Origin: Bryobacteraceae bacterium
GTDB lineage: Bacteria > Acidobacteriota > Terriglobia > Bryobacterales > Bryobacteraceae
Length of the DNA: 64,000 bases
Reading direction: 5' to 3'
Assembly (NCBI GenBank): GCA_026002855.1
Contig: BPGD01000001.1
Location: 3,046,001-3,110,000, forward strand
Each line of letters begins with the position of its first letter. Positions within the stretch are counted from its first letter, which is position 1. This document shows, one piece after another, positions 46,191-56,043 of this stretch. Below the pieces are notes generated by a model. It was not told the origin of the DNA, did no database searches, and was given only the letters and a program-made list of their open reading frames with translations. A program made the position numbers and the translations under genes.

Positions 46191-46518
46191 GCCACCATTC
46201 TCCGCCACCCCGCCCCCGCACGAAACCCCGCCTCGTACCATCTCCGCACACGTCTTCGCGCCAAACCATAAAAGGCGCACCGGGCCGCTGCATCGGCCCT
46301 CAATCAAGAGCCGTCCCCTCTTCCGCCGGCAAATGATCTACCACACGCCCCCGTCATATCCACACCCGGAGCCCAGCGAACGCCAGCTCGCTCCGGATCG
46401 CCCCATGGATGCGAGCGTCATGGAAAACCGTCCGGCAGCTATGCGATTTCAGGAGGACCGACGCCAAAAGGGCACGGAAACATTCTCCGGCCTGCCTCAA
46501 AAAAGATCCATGAACAGC
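46191..46518. other. Leader-distal flank of the CRISPR array, no gene seen
   Basis: This stretch separates the secreted-protein gene from the first repeat at 46519. It contains no convincing ORF, no partial repeat and no A+T-rich leader. It is the distal flank if the array is transcribed leftward, as its repeats suggest. Confidence 0.6.
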
Positions 46519-47759
46519 GCTTCAATGGGGCCGCGACCAATTGGTCGCGGAAATAGTGTCCACTCTACGACACAGTCCGTTCCGCCGCGCGCGCTTCAAT
46601 GGGGCCGCGACCAATTGGTCGCGGAAATTCCGTGGGCGCAAATGTGCTGATTCTGGATCCTATCGGGCTTCAATGGGGCCGCGACCAATTGGTCGCGGAA
46701 ATCGGCGACAACGGCGAGCGCGCCGTCGTCGACGTGGAAGCTTCAATGGGGCCGCGACCAATTGGTCGCGGAAATGTCGTTCCTCACGGTAGAGCATAGC
46801 GGAGTCCGACGCTTCAATGGGGCCGCGACCAATTGGTCGCGGAAATTGGATGCGCCAGTACTGGCGCATGCATCACGGCGGATAGCTTCAATGGGGCCGC
46901 GACCAATTGGTCGCGGAAATCAAACTGTCGATAGCGCGGCGAATTTCGCGTGTCTCTTGCTTCAATGGGGCCGCGACCAATTGGTCGCGGAAATCGGACA
47001 GTGAATTCAAATGGGTACGGCGTTACAACGCTTCAATGGGGCCGCGACCAATTGGTCGCGGAAATCATCCACGAAGGAAGAGACGTCTCGCTCGCGCACG
47101 GTGGCTTCAATGGGGCCGCGACCAATTGGTCGCGGAAATCGCCTTCGTGATCCCATTCTCCACGACCGGCAACTGTCGCTTCAATGGGGCCGCGACCAAT
47201 TGGTCGCGGAAATAATCCAAGCGTCGAACGAGCCGGACTCACGTACTCAGGCTTCAATGGGGCCGCGACCAATTGGTCGCGGAAATACGTTCTTGAGCAG
47301 CTTGCCGTGATCCGTCAGGCCAGCTTCAATGGGGCCGCGACCAATTGGTCGCGGAAATGCAAGGCAAGGTACAGCATGGCCCGGCTCGGCTCGGCTGGCT
47401 TCAATGGGGCCGCGACCAATTGGTCGCGGAAATGGCGTGGGTCTACGTGTATCGCGCCGCCGAGGGCGGGGCTTCAATGGGGCCGCGACCAATTGGTCGC
47501 GGAAATACAGAATAAAATCTTGCGTATCATCGAACCATGGAAGCTTCAATGGGGCCGCGACCAATTGGTCGCGGAAATCTGAGGTGGTATCAGGAACTGC
47601 GATAGGCATGATCATGCTTCAATGGGGCCGCGACCAATTGGTCGCGGAAATGACGTTCAACGCGCGGTTGAGATTCGGAAAAACACGGCTTCAATGGGGC
47701 CGCGACCAATTGGTCGCGGAAATAGAACGTACCATCCGGTTCACGCCTGCCCCCAGACG

Positions 47760-48086
47760 GCTTCAATGGGGCCGCGACCAATTGGTCGCGGAAATGGGAT
47801 GGCGGAGGATAAGACCCAGTTCGGTGCGCCGGGCTTCAATGGGGCCGCGACCAATTGGTCGCGGAAATGGGATGGCGGAGGTAAGACCCAGTTCGGTGCG
47901 CCGGGCTTCAATGGGGCCGCGACCAATTGGTCGCGGAAATGGGATGGCGGAGGATAAGACCCAGTTCGGTGCGCCGGGCTTCAATGGGGCCGCGACCAAT
48001 TGGTCGCGGAAATGGGATGGCGGAGGATAAGACCCAGTTCGGTGCGCCGGGCTTCAATGGGGCCGCGACCAATTGGTCGCGGAAAT
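47760..48086 (-). repeat. Four tandem copies of one repeat-spacer unit in the array
   Basis: The spacers at 47796-47832, 47869-47904, 47941-47977 and 48014-48050 are the same sequence (begins GGGATGGCGGAGG). The second copy lacks one base. Copies this close to identical arise by recombination or slippage between repeats, not by independent acquisition. Confidence 0.95.
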
Positions 48087-50309
48087 GGTGCAGTGACCGC
48101 ACCGCACCGCCGGTCACCTCCGCGCTTCAATGGGGCCGCGACCAATTGGTCGCGGAAATCGACATCCCGGACCCGGAGGCCATTCTTGCGGATCCGCTTC
48201 AATGGGGCCGCGACCAATTGGTCGCGGAAATACTGACCTGATTCGGGAACTGCGGGCGGTGGTGGAGCTTCAATGGGGCCGCGACCAATTGGTCGCGGAA
48301 ATCTCCATTGATGCGGCCGTGTATCACTGGGATCAAGATGCTTCAATGGGGCCGCGACCAATTGGTCGCGGAAATCGTTCTGCGGATAGCCGATGTAGCT
48401 CTCCACGGATGCGGCTTCAATGGGGCCGCGACCAATTGGTCGCGGAAATCGTTCTGCGGATAGCCGATGTAGCTCTCCACGGATGCGGCTTCAATGGGGC
48501 CGCGACCAATTGGTCGCGGAAATGTATTCTAGACATTGCAGTCGGCAAGCCGCCGAAGGAGCTTCAATGGGGCCGCGACCAATTGGTCGCGGAAATGTAT
48601 TCTAGACATTGCAGTCGGCAAGCCGCCGAAGGAGCTTCAATGGGGCCGCGACCAATTGGTCGCGGAAATGGGAAATTATCGACACACAAACGTATCGGAG
48701 GATCGAGCTTCAATGGGGCCGCGACCAATTGGTCGCGGAAATCAAACGGCACGTTCATTTTTTCACCTCCATATTCTCGCTTCAATGGGGCCGCGACCAA
48801 TTGGTCGCGGAAATGCGCGTTCACTGCCGCCAGAAAGCCACGCTCCTCGCGGCTTCAATGGGGCCGCGACCAATTGGTCGCGGAAATGCCGGGGTCGTAT
48901 TCATCCGCGCTTCCCGGAAGGATGGCGGCTTCAATGGGGCCGCGACCAATTGGTCGCGGAAATACTTGTACCTGCCCAACGGGTTGCTTCGGTCGAAGTG
49001 CTTCAATGGGGCCGCGACCAATTGGTCGCGGAAATGCCGCGCGCGGGGCTCATCAGGCGGTAAAGGTCTGGCTTCAATGGGGCCGCGACCAATTGGTCGC
49101 GGAAATACTCCGAACAAGCTCGGGAACCCGCCACGAATGTACTGCTTCAATGGGGCCGCGACCAATTGGTCGCGGAAATGATGTCAATAGGTAGTTGCGT
49201 CTAAGTGTCGCTAGGAGCTTCAATGGGGCCGCGACCAATTGGTCGCGGAAATGCCGTCCAGAACGCCAATATCCAATCCGAAGTGACGCTTCAATGGGGC
49301 CGCGACCAATTGGTCGCGGAAATTCTTCCATGGTCATCAGGTCATCGGGCTGGTACTGAGCTTCAATGGGGCCGCGACCAATTGGTCGCGGAAATACGCT
49401 CCCGTTTCGCCACATCAGCGTCGACCCACTCTGGCTTCAATGGGGCCGCGACCAATTGGTCGCGGAAATTCTTCCATGGTCATCAGGTCATCGGGCTGGT
49501 ACTGAGCTTCAATGGGGCCGCGACCAATTGGTCGCGGAAATACGCTCCCGTTTCGCCACATCAGCGTCGACCCACTCTGGCTTCAATGGGGCCGCGACCA
49601 ATTGGTCGCGGAAATCATCACTCCGCCGAAGCAGACGGATTCCGGCATCTATGCTTCAATGGGGCCGCGACCAATTGGTCGCGGAAATTCTACCATGAGG
49701 AACGACCATGCGGATCAGCATCACACGCTTCAATGGGGCCGCGACCAATTGGTCGCGGAAATGTGATTGGTCTCTCCGATTCTGAGGAAAGAATCACAGC
49801 TTCAATGGGGCCGCGACCAATTGGTCGCGGAAATTGAGACAGACGCCGCGAATCGTAGGACGTGCGGACTGCTTCAATGGGGCCGCGACCAATTGGTCGC
49901 GGAAATTGCGCGCACGTGCGGGAACGCGTTGACGCCTTCGAGGCTTCAATGGGGCCGCGACCAATTGGTCGCGGAAATGGAGGCATGCCCGTGCGGTGCC
50001 TCATCGGTGATGCGGAGCTTCAATGGGGCCGCGACCAATTGGTCGCGGAAATATGGCGATGAGGGCAATGAAAGCGGCGGCGGCGGCTCGGCTTCAATGG
50101 GGCCGCGACCAATTGGTCGCGGAAATACTCGCCAGTCCCCCCCCCCCGGGTGCCGGATGGGCTTCAATGGGGCCGCGACCAATTGGTCGCGGAAATTTGT
50201 GGACTCCCTACGACACGGCGCTACGGCGCCGTGTCGCTTCAATGGGGCCGCGACCAATTGGTCGCGGAAATGTTCTGCTGCAACCGCTTCTGGAGCTCCT
50301 CACGGGGAA

Positions 50310-50633
50310 GCTTCAATGGGGCCGCGACCAATTGGTCGCGGAAATCGCGGCTGCGCTGGCGCAACCGCCGGCGCCTCCTGCGCTTCAATGGGGCCGCGAC
50401 CAATTGGTCGCGGAAATCGCGGCTGCGCTGGCGCAACCGCCGGCGCCTCCTGCGCTTCAATGGGGCCGCGACCAATTGGTCGCGGAAATCGCGGCTGCGC
50501 TGGCGCAACCGCCGGCGCCTCCTGCGCTTCAATGGGGCCGCGACCAATTGGTCGCGGAAATCGCGGCTGCGCTGGCGCAACCGCCGGCGCCTCCTGCGCT
50601 TCAATGGGGCCGCGACCAATTGGTCGCGGAAAT
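50310..50633 (-). repeat. Four identical tandem repeat-spacer units in the array
   Basis: Spacers at 50346-50381, 50418-50453, 50490-50525 and 50562-50597 are identical (begins CGCGGCTGCGCTGGC). The period is exactly 72 bases. Adjacent spacers at 50634-50670 and 50707-50743 are another identical pair. Confidence 0.95.
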
Positions 50634-51930
50634 CTCTGGCTGCCTCGATGTCGCGTCGCGACAGCACGATGCTTCAATGGGGCCGCGACCAATTGGTCGC
50701 GGAAATCTCTGGCTGCCTCGATGTCGCGTCGCGACAGCACGATGCTTCAATGGGGCCGCGACCAATTGGTCGCGGAAATACCGCCGTCGACCCTCACAGT
50801 CACCAGCCATGGTGGCTTCAATGGGGCCGCGACCAATTGGTCGCGGAAATTGCGAAGCCCCATGGATTGCGCATCAAGGACAACTGCTTCAATGGGGCCG
50901 CGACCAATTGGTCGCGGAAATCTGGGAACAGGAGATCAATCTGAAGCTGCTCGGCCCGGCTTCAATGGGGCCGCGACCAATTGGTCGCGGAAATGACAAA
51001 GCAGACCGCCTCGGCGACAAAAATCCACATAGCTTCAATGGGGCCGCGACCAATTGGTCGCGGAAATGCTGAGATCGATGCTGACCTGGCGGCCTCAGAT
51101 GTGCGGCTTCAATGGGGCCGCGACCAATTGGTCGCGGAAATCCTCCGACACGCGCCCCATTCCCAGCTCGGCAAACGAGCTTCAATGGGGCCGCGACCAA
51201 TTGGTCGCGGAAATGCGGCAGGGCTGCGTGCTGCTGATGGACCCGTACGGGCTTCAATGGGGCCGCGACCAATTGGTCGCGGAAATGGCGCAGCCCCCGG
51301 CCCCTCCCGCAAAGATTGTTGTGCTTCAATGGGGCCGCGACCAATTGGTCGCGGAAATCTCGAGCACATACGGGAGCCGCCCGCCGCTGGCGAAGCTTCA
51401 ATGGGGCCGCGACCAATTGGTCGCGGAAATCTCACGATCAACGTGAGCTGTCGCTGCGCGGTCTGCGGCTTCAATGGGGCCGCGACCAATTGGTCGCGGA
51501 AATCCAGCGCCGCCGCCGCGCGTACGAATCTCGGGCTCGGCTTCAATGGGGCCGCGACCAATTGGTCGCGGAAATTGAATCGGCGATCAGGTCACTCACG
51601 ATCGATAGGAGCGCTTCAATGGGGCCGCGACCAATTGGTCGCGGAAATATTCACCCGCAAGAATCTGCCTGGCTCCTGGGACTCGAGCTTCAATGGGGCC
51701 GCGACCAATTGGTCGCGGAAATATATCTCCTCAGACGTCAGCGCACGCGGAATGACCCGGCTTCAATGGGGCCGCGACCAATTGGTCGCGGAAATGTGGC
51801 GGCGACGTCGGAGGGTCGGTGACGCTTCAATGGGGCCGCGACCAATTGGTCGCGGAAATCTCGCCGGTCCCGTCATGCGTCGAGTGCGCGCGATGCTTCA
51901 ATGGGGCCGCGACCAATTGGTCGCGGAAAT

Positions 51931-52114
51931 AGCCTCAGGCCTTCTATTCTCTTTTCAAGCACCTGTGGCCCTGTTTGCGAGCGCCCAGGCCAATCGTCAC
52001 CTGGATCGCCCCGGCGCCTTCCTCTATCATGCCACATCCCCCCTTCTTTTCAAGCACTTTCCCTTCATCGAGCGCCCCCCCACCCCTCGCGCATCGCCCC
52101 GCCCCTCGCGCCCC
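51931..52114 (-). promoter_or_regulatory. Presumed CRISPR leader with two 13-base direct repeats
   Basis: The 184 bases between the cas4-cas1 stop and the last repeat. On the minus strand the motif GTGCTTGAAAAGA occurs twice, at plus coordinates 51950-51962 and 52045-52057, 95 bases apart. Both contain TTGAAA, a possible -35 element. This is the expected place for the leader because the array is inferred to run leftward. Function in promoter activity or spacer integration is inferred only. Confidence 0.65.
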
Positions 52115-53899
52115 TCAGCGGGTCACAAATACCGGATACTCCCCAATCTCCCCCTCCATGTACCTCGCCAACAACCTCGCCTGGATCTCCAGCAGCCTCC
52201 GATAGCTCACCCGATACTCGAACAATGGATGCGTCACCAGCGTGTCCATCCGCTGCTCATAGGCCCGGTAAAACGCCTTCCTCCCCTCCGGCTTCAGCAC
52301 CACCGCAGGGCCGGCCTGGACGAAGTCCTTCTCCGTAATCATCCGCGTATTGATCGCTTGGATCACCGCCGAATCCACCACCAGCGGCCGAAACGGCTCC
52401 ATCAGATCCAACGCCAGCGCCGGCCGCCCAAACCTGGGCTGGTGGTAAAACCCCATCATCGGATCAAAACCCACCGCATAGCACGTCACCGTGAGGTCCT
52501 TCGCCAGCAGACTGTAGCCCAGTGACAGCAACGCGTTCACCGCATCCCGCGGGGGCCGACGGTTCCGCCCGTGAAAATCCAGTCGGAACACCTTGGGCAC
52601 GTCCGTGCCCTCTCCTGTCTTGATCAGCCCCCCGAACGCCTCAAAATACAGCCTCGCCGCGTTCCCCTCCAGCCCCAGCAGCTCTTCCAGCGATTTCGCC
52701 CGCACCGCCACTTCCGCCATCCGCTTCATCTCCGCCAGCAGTCTCGCGTCCGGCTCCACGTGGTTGCGCAGGATCATCGTCCGCTGGTTCCGGATCTTGC
52801 CCGCCACCAGTTGCCGACCCAGCCGCAGGCAAAACCACGGCTCAGCCGCCAGACGGAACTGCATCTGGCGCAGAAATACGTTCTTCGTCACCAGCCCCGT
52901 CGTCACCCCGTAAAACCATCCCCCCCGGGAAAAATAGCAGACCGGCACCCCCTCCTCACACAGCGCCTGCACCGCCTGCGTCGTCACCTGGATATTCCCC
53001 ATCAGATTCAGTTGGCACAGGTCGTGAATCCGCAGCTCCTGCACCACCTTGTCCTCATCCTTGACCACCAGCACGTCGCCCGAGCGTCCCACCCGCAGCC
53101 CCTGCGTGTCCAGATACGCCGGCCGCAGCTCCGTCCGCGCCGACACCAGCCGCCGCACTCCGCCCTCGCTCATCGCCGGCTTCCGCGGCACCGGCTCGCC
53201 AAACAGCGACAGTTGCCGCTCGTCTCCGTCCCGGCCCACCCCCCGCAGCCAGTTCGTTTCATCCGGCAGACACACCGGGTGCAGCGAGCAGCCCGGACAC
53301 TTCGGCGACCCGGCCAGCGGAGGCGGCATTACTCCCCTCCGCGCCGTCTCCCAGGCTTCCCGTGCCGCCTTCAGCGTCTCCTCCACCAGCTCCGGCGTCA
53401 TCGCCACCCGCACCCGCTGCCGCGTCTCCTGGTAAAAGACGATCCCCTCGTCGCACTCGTAGCCGTTCTCCCGCAGGATCAACGCCTGCACCGCCAGCTG
53501 CGTCCGGTCCGACGGCCACGCTTCCAGCCCCGCCGCCGTCTCGCGCGGCCGTCCATGCTTGTAATCAACCGGCGTCACCCTCCTGCCCTCGCCCTCAATC
53601 AGGTCGATCCGCGCGATCAGCCGGTGCCGCTCGCTCGACAGCGTCACCGACCGCGTCTTCCACTCGCCCTCCGCCTCCCCGGGCGCCGCCATCGGCGCTC
53701 CCTCACGATCCACCCGCCGGTGCTGTTGCTTGCCCTCGATCGTGTCCGCGCTTTCGACGAAAATGCCTTCCACCCACTCGTAGAAAAACAGCCGCGGACA
53801 ATACACGTACTCGTTCACCATCCGCGCCGGCAGATAGTCCGGCAGCGTCCGGCCCGCCGCCGGCTCCCGTTCGCTCTCAGCAGGCAACGGAGCACCCAT
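52115..53899 (-). CDS. cas4-cas1: Cas4-Cas1 fusion protein
   Basis: A 594-residue adaptation protein. Residues ~20-215 are Cas4: iron-sulfur cysteines in VYCPRLFFYEW (C34) and KCPGCSLHPVC (~201-210), and RecB-nuclease residues in TPVDYKHGRPRE. Cas1 follows from about residue 240; its metal residues are the Glu in LEGNAARLYFEAF (~415), the His in MGFYHQPRFGRP (~486) and the acidic LALDLMEPFRPLVVD. Cas4-Cas1 fusions are known in type I-G, where Cas4 trims prespacers and reads PAM while Cas1-Cas2 integrates. AGGAGGT sits 5 bases before the ATG at 53899, deciding the start over an ATG at 53932. It follows cas2 by 22 bases. Confidence 0.96.
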   Translation of the reverse strand: MGAPLPAESEREPAAGRTLPDYLPARMVNEYVYCPRLFFYEWVEGIFVESADTIEGKQQHRRVDREGAPMAAPGEAEGEWKTRSVTLSSERHRLIARIDLIEGEGRRVTPVDYKHGRPRETAAGLEAWPSDRTQLAVQALILRENGYECDEGIVFYQETRQRVRVAMTPELVEETLKAAREAWETARRGVMPPPLAGSPKCPGCSLHPVCLPDETNWLRGVGRDGDERQLSLFGEPVPRKPAMSEGGVRRLVSARTELRPAYLDTQGLRVGRSGDVLVVKDEDKVVQELRIHDLCQLNLMGNIQVTTQAVQALCEEGVPVCYFSRGGWFYGVTTGLVTKNVFLRQMQFRLAAEPWFCLRLGRQLVAGKIRNQRTMILRNHVEPDARLLAEMKRMAEVAVRAKSLEELLGLEGNAARLYFEAFGGLIKTGEGTDVPKVFRLDFHGRNRRPPRDAVNALLSLGYSLLAKDLTVTCYAVGFDPMMGFYHQPRFGRPALALDLMEPFRPLVVDSAVIQAINTRMITEKDFVQAGPAVVLKPEGRKAFYRAYEQRMDTLVTHPLFEYRVSYRRLLEIQARLLARYMEGEIGEYPVFVTR

Positions 53900-53921
53900 C
53901 TCGCACCTCCTGCCCTGACCT

Positions 53922-54212
53922 TCAAACCACATAACACGGCGCGTCGAAGCTCGTATACGGACGCCCGATCGCCGTGATCACCCGGTCCCCGCGCCCTTCC
54001 GCCGGCCCCAGATCCACAAACAGCACCTGGTCCTGCTCGTGATGGATCACCTCCCCAAGCTCCCCCTTCAGCTCCGCCAGCTCCGCCCTCGTCAACTGAC
54101 ACTCAAACACCGACAGTTGCAGATGATCCCCCCACCCCCGCATGATCTGAAACACCCGCCTCAGCCGCTTGTCATCCGAGATGTCGTAACACACCAGGTA
54201 CGAGTTCCGCAT
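53922..54212 (-). CDS. cas2: CRISPR-associated endonuclease Cas2
   Basis: A 96-residue ferredoxin-like protein: SYLVCYDISDDKRLRRVFQIM with the conserved Asp at the end of strand 1, LQLSVFECQLTRAELAELKGEL, and DQVLFVDLGP. Cas2 forms the central dimer of the Cas1-Cas2 integrase. Full family length. It lies between a structured 295-base interval and the cas4-cas1 gene. Confidence 0.96.
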   Translation of the reverse strand: MRNSYLVCYDISDDKRLRRVFQIMRGWGDHLQLSVFECQLTRAELAELKGELGEVIHHEQDQVLFVDLGPAEGRGDRVITAIGRPYTSFDAPCYVV

Positions 54213-54507
54213 GGCCGCCGCTACAGCTCACGGCTGTGTTTGCAAAAATCATCGGCTGGAACGGCCCGCGGAATTAGGACCTACAGACGCATGATGAAAT
54301 GGGCGCCTGCACGGACGGTTAGCATCCGCCGGGACTTCGCTCGCGCCCGGGACGGAAGGATATCTCCGATGTCCGTGCAACCTCTTCAGTTTCAGAACGA
54401 TGCCAACTTGCTCCCCTGGTCTGACTCTCGTCTCCGTCTCCCCGGAGCAGATTGTCTTCACCCAACGGTACGCCCCGGGGCGTACATGGCTCTCCGCATC
54501 GGCTTCG
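54213..54507 (-). ncRNA. Structured interval between csb2 and cas2, possible ncRNA
   Basis: The only sizeable gap inside the cas operon. It contains a perfect 18-base palindrome GTACGCCCCGGGGCGTAC at 54468-54485. A 9-bp long-range stem (TGCACGGAC at 54308-54316 with GTCCGTGCA at 54371-54379) encloses a second hairpin (CCGGG with CCCGG, extended by TCCG/CGGA). A 70-codon minus-strand ORF (54249-54461) has no recognised motif and may be chance. The array repeat handle does not occur here. It could be a regulatory RNA, a toxin-antitoxin RNA of the CreTA kind, or the remnant of a group II intron or other insertion; none is established. Confidence 0.4.
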
Positions 54508-56043
54508 CTACTCCGGCTGCGAAGTCAGGGGAACAAATAGCCCCAGACCGTAATGCGATCCCCAGCCGAGACAAAGTGGCCCCCGAACTTCCTCCTTGAA
54601 CTGGATCGTGACGTGATAAATGCCCGATTCCGGAGGCGCTTCGCCGCCTTGCCGCGTGAGTGCAAAATGCCGGAACCACAATGCCTGTCGGCCGAATTCG
54701 GTCCCCGCTGTCGGACTCGTCACGACAGGCTCGCAGGCGAGTTCTGGCAGTCCCCTTGCTTCCAGTTCCGCACGAATCTGCCCCTGCAGCGTGTCTTTCC
54801 CTTTCCGTTTTAAATGCCTCGGAGGCACAAACGGCGTCCGGCTAACCCAGACCCTGCCGGACGACAACTCCATAACTCTCTCCCCTCCAATGCTTGAAAA
54901 AAACTCTCTTTGGCCCAGGGCTACCAGCGTGACCGCAACTTCCTCGAACCCCTTGGCCCATGTCCGCCGGATGCGGCGCAGAGCCCTCTCTGCAATTGGT
55001 CCAAATCCCATGGGGGCGTGGACAAGCACGTGGTCAATCCTCGGAGGCTGACTTCGGCTTAGACAGAGCGGAATGTAATGAGCATGGGCGTGCTCAAGCC
55101 GCAGCGGGGCTCCCTCCATGTCCTTACCCGTCAATTCAGGACATGCGCCGCTCACCTGCAGGTCTCCGATCATCGCTAATAGCGCCTTCCGGAACAGAGC
55201 CATCGTCGGATAGGCCCGCTCCATCAGGGGTAGGACACTTCGACGGAAATTCGTCGAGAGCACGAACAACGCCGTATCAAATTCACGCCGGCTTTTTACT
55301 GCCATCCCGGTCTCTCGCCCGGACTGAGGACGCTCCATGGCATCACAAGGCAACCAATAGACCACTTCACGCGCCCCGGGCGGCATGTTCCACCCTCCCT
55401 TCTGAACGTCCCCAGTCTCCATCTGGAGTGCTTCCAGAAGGTTCTTCGGGGCCCCTGGAAAGTCCTTGCACCATGCCGTATACTCCGCAGCCCGCATCGG
55501 AGCAAGCAGCCGCACCGGTTCATAGTCGGCTTGCTGACGTTCCGTTGTTACGATGATCTCGGGTAATTTTAAGTCCGGGCCATCGTTCGAGCCCAGCCTG
55601 ACCTTCACACGCGACTCCGCCCGCCCAAGATAGCTGAGCCGTGGCACAAGTTCTCTGAGCAGTTGAAGCATTCTCTCATCCGCCCGAGCGGGCCAATCCA
55701 CTACCAGAGGACCATCGGCCTCCAGAAATGCATCGATCACCAGACTGGTTTCCACCCTCCCCTTCTTCAGCCCCCTCACTGGCATATAGTGGCGGCTATG
55801 GCCGGCCGTCGCCCGGGGTAGCCGATACATCGGCTCCTGCTCGGCCATCAGCTCCACAAGGTCCGCCATCTCCTGCGGGACCTGTTGCCAACCCATCTTG
55901 GTGTAGCCCACCGAAATGAGCGCTCGAAGAATCCGCCATGGGCTCGGAGGCCACTCGACCAGCCCCTCGTTCACATGGTGACCCCAGGGCGTGGCATGAT
56001 ACCCCCGAGCCGCAAACTCGAAAATCAGACGAATCATCGTCAT
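54508..56043 (-). CDS. csb2: Csb2 (GSU0054 family, Cas5-Cas6 fusion of type I-G)
   Basis: A 511-residue protein diagnostic of type I-G. The N-terminal Cas5-like part starts MTMIRLIFEFAARGYHATPWGHHVNEGLVEWPPSPWRILRAL, the usual GSU0054 N-terminus. The C-terminal part carries the Cas6-like RNA endonuclease, with candidate catalytic His in LEHAHAHYIPLCLS and a Gly-rich end GPLCLGWGSHYGLGLFVPL. It should cap the 5' end of the crRNA and cut the array transcript within the repeat. The ATG at 56043 overlaps the csb1 stop (ATGA). No separate cas6 is present, as expected. Confidence 0.94.
   Translation of the reverse strand: MTMIRLIFEFAARGYHATPWGHHVNEGLVEWPPSPWRILRALISVGYTKMGWQQVPQEMADLVELMAEQEPMYRLPRATAGHSRHYMPVRGLKKGRVETSLVIDAFLEADGPLVVDWPARADERMLQLLRELVPRLSYLGRAESRVKVRLGSNDGPDLKLPEIIVTTERQQADYEPVRLLAPMRAAEYTAWCKDFPGAPKNLLEALQMETGDVQKGGWNMPPGAREVVYWLPCDAMERPQSGRETGMAVKSRREFDTALFVLSTNFRRSVLPLMERAYPTMALFRKALLAMIGDLQVSGACPELTGKDMEGAPLRLEHAHAHYIPLCLSRSQPPRIDHVLVHAPMGFGPIAERALRRIRRTWAKGFEEVAVTLVALGQREFFSSIGGERVMELSSGRVWVSRTPFVPPRHLKRKGKDTLQGQIRAELEARGLPELACEPVVTSPTAGTEFGRQALWFRHFALTRQGGEAPPESGIYHVTIQFKEEVRGPLCLGWGSHYGLGLFVPLTSQPE

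Larger units (their letters stand above)
46519..51930 (-). CRISPR. Type I-G CRISPR array, 75 repeats and 74 spacers
   Basis: A 36-bp repeat appears intact 75 times by my count, first at 46519-46554 and last at 51895-51930. Spacers are 34-39 bp, mostly 36-38. As written on the plus strand, each repeat starts GCTTCAATGGGG and ends GGAAAT; its core is the perfect palindrome CCGCGACCAA/TTGGTCGCGG. The reverse complement ends in CCCATTGAAGC, resembling the ATTGAAAC-type 5' handle of mature crRNAs, so leftward transcription is inferred, in the cas direction. I saw no degenerate repeat at either end. Several repeat-spacer units are tandem duplicates, leaving about 63 different spacers. Confidence 0.98.

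Noticed and set aside
46519-51930. Long open frames across the CRISPR array on both strands with repeated MGPRPIGRGN, RDQLVAAPLK or NGAATNWSRK units
   Set aside because: They are translations of the 36-bp repeat; the repeat length is divisible by three and lacks stops. The perfect repeats and unique spacers identify a CRISPR array.
54249-54461. 70-codon minus-strand ORF between csb2 and cas2
   Set aside because: No ribosome-binding site or motif seen, and the region is better described as a structured RNA interval; kept as a possibility under that feature.
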